DNA of 64,000 bases from Saccharothrix carnea. GTDB taxonomy: Bacteria > Actinomycetota > Actinomycetes > Mycobacteriales > Pseudonocardiaceae. The translations under genes were made by a program, and so were the position numbers. The notes below the pieces were generated by a model. The model was not told where the DNA came from and did no database searches. It saw nothing but the letters and a program-made list of their open reading frames with translations. Where the stretch lies: positions 372,001 through 436,000 of the forward strand of contig NZ_PYAX01000003.1 of assembly GCF_003014735.1 (NCBI RefSeq), given 5' to 3'. Of this stretch, positions 62,745 through 64,000 are shown piece after piece (position 1 is the stretch's first letter; every line of letters begins with the position of its first letter).

Positions 62745-62760
62745 TGTGAGGTAGATCACA
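62745..62760. promoter_or_regulatory. Perfect CRP/GlxR-type site
   Basis: TGTGAGGTAGATCACA fits TGTGANNTANNTCACA, the cAMP-receptor-protein consensus of actinobacteria, at every defined position. It is 104 bases from the sigma-factor start and 83 bases from the cytochrome b-ferredoxin start, in their shared divergent promoter. Confidence 0.82.
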
Positions 62761-62842
62761 GGTCTTGATTGAACGTTCTGTCGAACCGTCGCGCGGCACG
62801 TTCGTAGTTCCTCTGCAGAAGGCTTTAACAGGGGGTGCGGAC

Positions 62843-63646
62843 GTGGTGCACGCGGTCTCCGAGCACGACGCCGGGGTGTGGGACGTCGCCACGCTGTCCG
62901 GGCGGCTGGCGTACGTGGCGATGTGCCTGGCCGCGTGCTGGGGCGTGCTCACCGCCACCGGCTGGGTCCGCCGGATCACCGGGCGGTCCGCGTTGCGGGT
63001 GACCCACCAGGCGCTGGCGACGTTCGCGGTGGTCATGGCCGGGTCGCACGCGGTGTCGTTCCTGTTGCTGGACAACGGTTCCCCGGCGGCCTACCAGCTC
63101 GTGGTGCCGCTCGTCGGCGGTGGCGAGGTGCGGCACGCGCTGGGCGTGGTCGGGCTGGAGCTCGTGCTCGCCGCCTCGGTGACGGCCGCGTTGCGGCGCA
63201 CCGCGTTCCACCGCGACTGGCTGCGCCTGCACCGGCTCGCGTACGTGGGCGTGTGGCTGGGCGCGATGCACGCGTGGCTGGGCGCGTCCGCGAGCGGGCA
63301 CGTGGCCGTGGTGTGGTTGGGCGGTATCACCGTGCTCATGCCCGCGGTGACGCTGACCGTGCTGCGGTTCCTGCCGCCGCCGCTGCTCGTGCGGCTGGGC
63401 CTGGTCGAGGCCGACCCGCCGGCGCGGCCCGAGCCCACCGGTGTCCGGGTGGCCGTCGACCACGACCGGTGCGGGCACTACGCGTTGTGCCAGGCGCAGG
63501 CGCCCAAGGTGTTCCGGCTGCTGGAGGACGGGCGGCTGCGCTACGCCCGCAACCCCGACGCCGACCAGGCGCCGCAGGTGCGTGCCGCGGCGCGGGTGTG
63601 CCCGATGCGCGCGATCCGGGTCGACGCGGTGCAGGCCCGCCCGTGA
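62843..63646 (+). CDS. Membrane cytochrome b-like protein fused to a ferredoxin
   Basis: The 267-residue protein has about five to six membrane helices with haem-ligand-type histidines (THQALATF, GSHAVSFLL, RLHRLAY, GAMHAWLG), as in ferric reductase-like and cytochrome b561-like domains. A 65-residue ferredoxin follows with C-x5-C in RCGHYALC and a final CP in RVCPMRAI, the [3Fe-4S] P450-ferredoxin pattern. No flavin or NAD domain is present. It may pass electrons across or at the membrane. GTG 62843 has GGGGG upstream. The stop is just before the convergent radical SAM gene. Confidence 0.82.
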   Translation: MVHAVSEHDAGVWDVATLSGRLAYVAMCLAACWGVLTATGWVRRITGRSALRVTHQALATFAVVMAGSHAVSFLLLDNGSPAAYQLVVPLVGGGEVRHALGVVGLELVLAASVTAALRRTAFHRDWLRLHRLAYVGVWLGAMHAWLGASASGHVAVVWLGGITVLMPAVTLTVLRFLPPPLLVRLGLVEADPPARPEPTGVRVAVDHDRCGHYALCQAQAPKVFRLLEDGRLRYARNPDADQAPQVRAAARVCPMRAIRVDAVQARP

Positions 63647-63650
63647 GCGG

Positions 63651-64000
63651 TCAGCCCTTGGTCAACGCCGGGTTGCGCACGGGCGAGCCCTTGCCGACCG
63701 GCGAGATCGGCAGCAGCGTCCGACCGGTGGGCCCGACCTCGATGTCGGTGCCCATGGCCGGGCACACACCGCAGTCGAAGCACGGCGTCCAGCGGCAGTC
63801 GTCCTGCTCGCGCTCGTCCAGCGCGTCCTGCCAGTCCGCCCAGAGCCACTCCTTGTCCAGGCCCGAGTCCAGGTGGTCCCAGGGCAGGACTTCCAGCTCC
63901 TCGCGCTCCCGCGTGGTGAACCAGGCCAGGTCCACGCCCAACGGGGGCAGCTCGGCCTCGGCCGCCTGCACCCAGCGGTCGTAGGAGAAGTGCTCGGACC
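63651..64000 (-). CDS. B12-binding radical SAM protein (TIGR03960), C-terminus only
   Basis: The frame is open from the window edge to a stop at 63651, so the 5' part is outside. The visible tail has HFSYDRWVQAAE, EVLPWDHLDSGLDKEWLWAD, then DCRWTPCFDCGVCPAMGTD, the cysteine-rich ending of TIGR03960 proteins. Its normal neighbour is the TIGR03936 gene, found here at 56669-57502. The function of the pair is not established, and tRNA or cofactor modification has been suggested. Confidence 0.85.
   Translation of the reverse strand, partial: SEHFSYDRWVQAAEAELPPLGVDLAWFTTREREELEVLPWDHLDSGLDKEWLWADWQDALDEREQDDCRWTPCFDCGVCPAMGTDIEVGPTGRTLLPISPVGKGSPVRNPALTKG

Overview
The window is very GC-rich, densely coding DNA from an actinobacterium. 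Many genes start with GTG and many neighbours overlap by ATGA or GTGA. Gene content and order (sir-cysH-cysD-cysN-ssu, rne-rplU-rpmA-obg-proB, proA, nadD-rsfS, comEA-comEC-holA-rpsT-lepA) and the DUF397/DUF5753 pair suggest a Pseudonocardiales-type organism such as Saccharothrix, Lentzea or Actinosynnema. The genus is an inference. I see no phage, insertion sequence, CRISPR array, rRNA or tRNA.

1-7.9 kb is a sulfur-assimilation operon. CysD/CysN make APS, CysH (iron-sulfur APS reductase type) makes sulfite, and siroheme sulfite reductase (cut by the window edge) makes sulfide. A three-gene ABC importer of the sulfonate/sulfate-ester type brings in sulfur, and a CbiX/SirB chelatase serves siroheme. 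A 52-residue zinc-ribbon protein lies between sir and cysH. It ends at a 17-bp convergent terminator.

7.9-31 kb is accessory. It holds a MarR/PfpI pair with two identical-type operators, an HTH/DUF397 pair, a secreted RNase Sa-like enzyme with a barstar, oxidoreductases and transporters, and a GH18 chitinase with a DasR-like site. Further along are LepA, a lone PemK-like protein, an AlkZ-like winged-helix protein, an SPFH protein paired with a ribbon-helix-helix protein, a wrecked mscL, and a GH3 beta-glucosidase with a perfect CebR-type box.

31-41.7 kb is mostly housekeeping: rpsT, holA, a SAM-riboswitch-controlled threonine synthase homologue, comEC, comEA, degV-like, an SGNH protein, a phosphatase, rsfS and nadD. 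42-44.1 kb is a TetR/P450/ferredoxin module. proA follows, then recQ, a GNAT and an MHS transporter on the opposite strand with a MarR remnant, then proB-obgE-rpmA-rplU-rne and the TIGR03936 gene.

57.6-63.6 kb holds a subtilase, a large LuxR-type ATPase regulator, an ECF sigma factor and a membrane cytochrome b-ferredoxin fusion with a CRP-type site. These genes separate the TIGR03936 gene from the radical SAM gene that runs off the right edge.

The window is mostly known chromosomal functions. The least explained items are the SPFH/AT-hook RHH pair with its 16-bp palindrome, the SAM riboswitch on a thrC-type gene, the cytochrome b-ferredoxin fusion, the RecQ with a phosphoribosyltransferase-like tail, the structured gap after nadD, and the overlap at the comEC 3' end.
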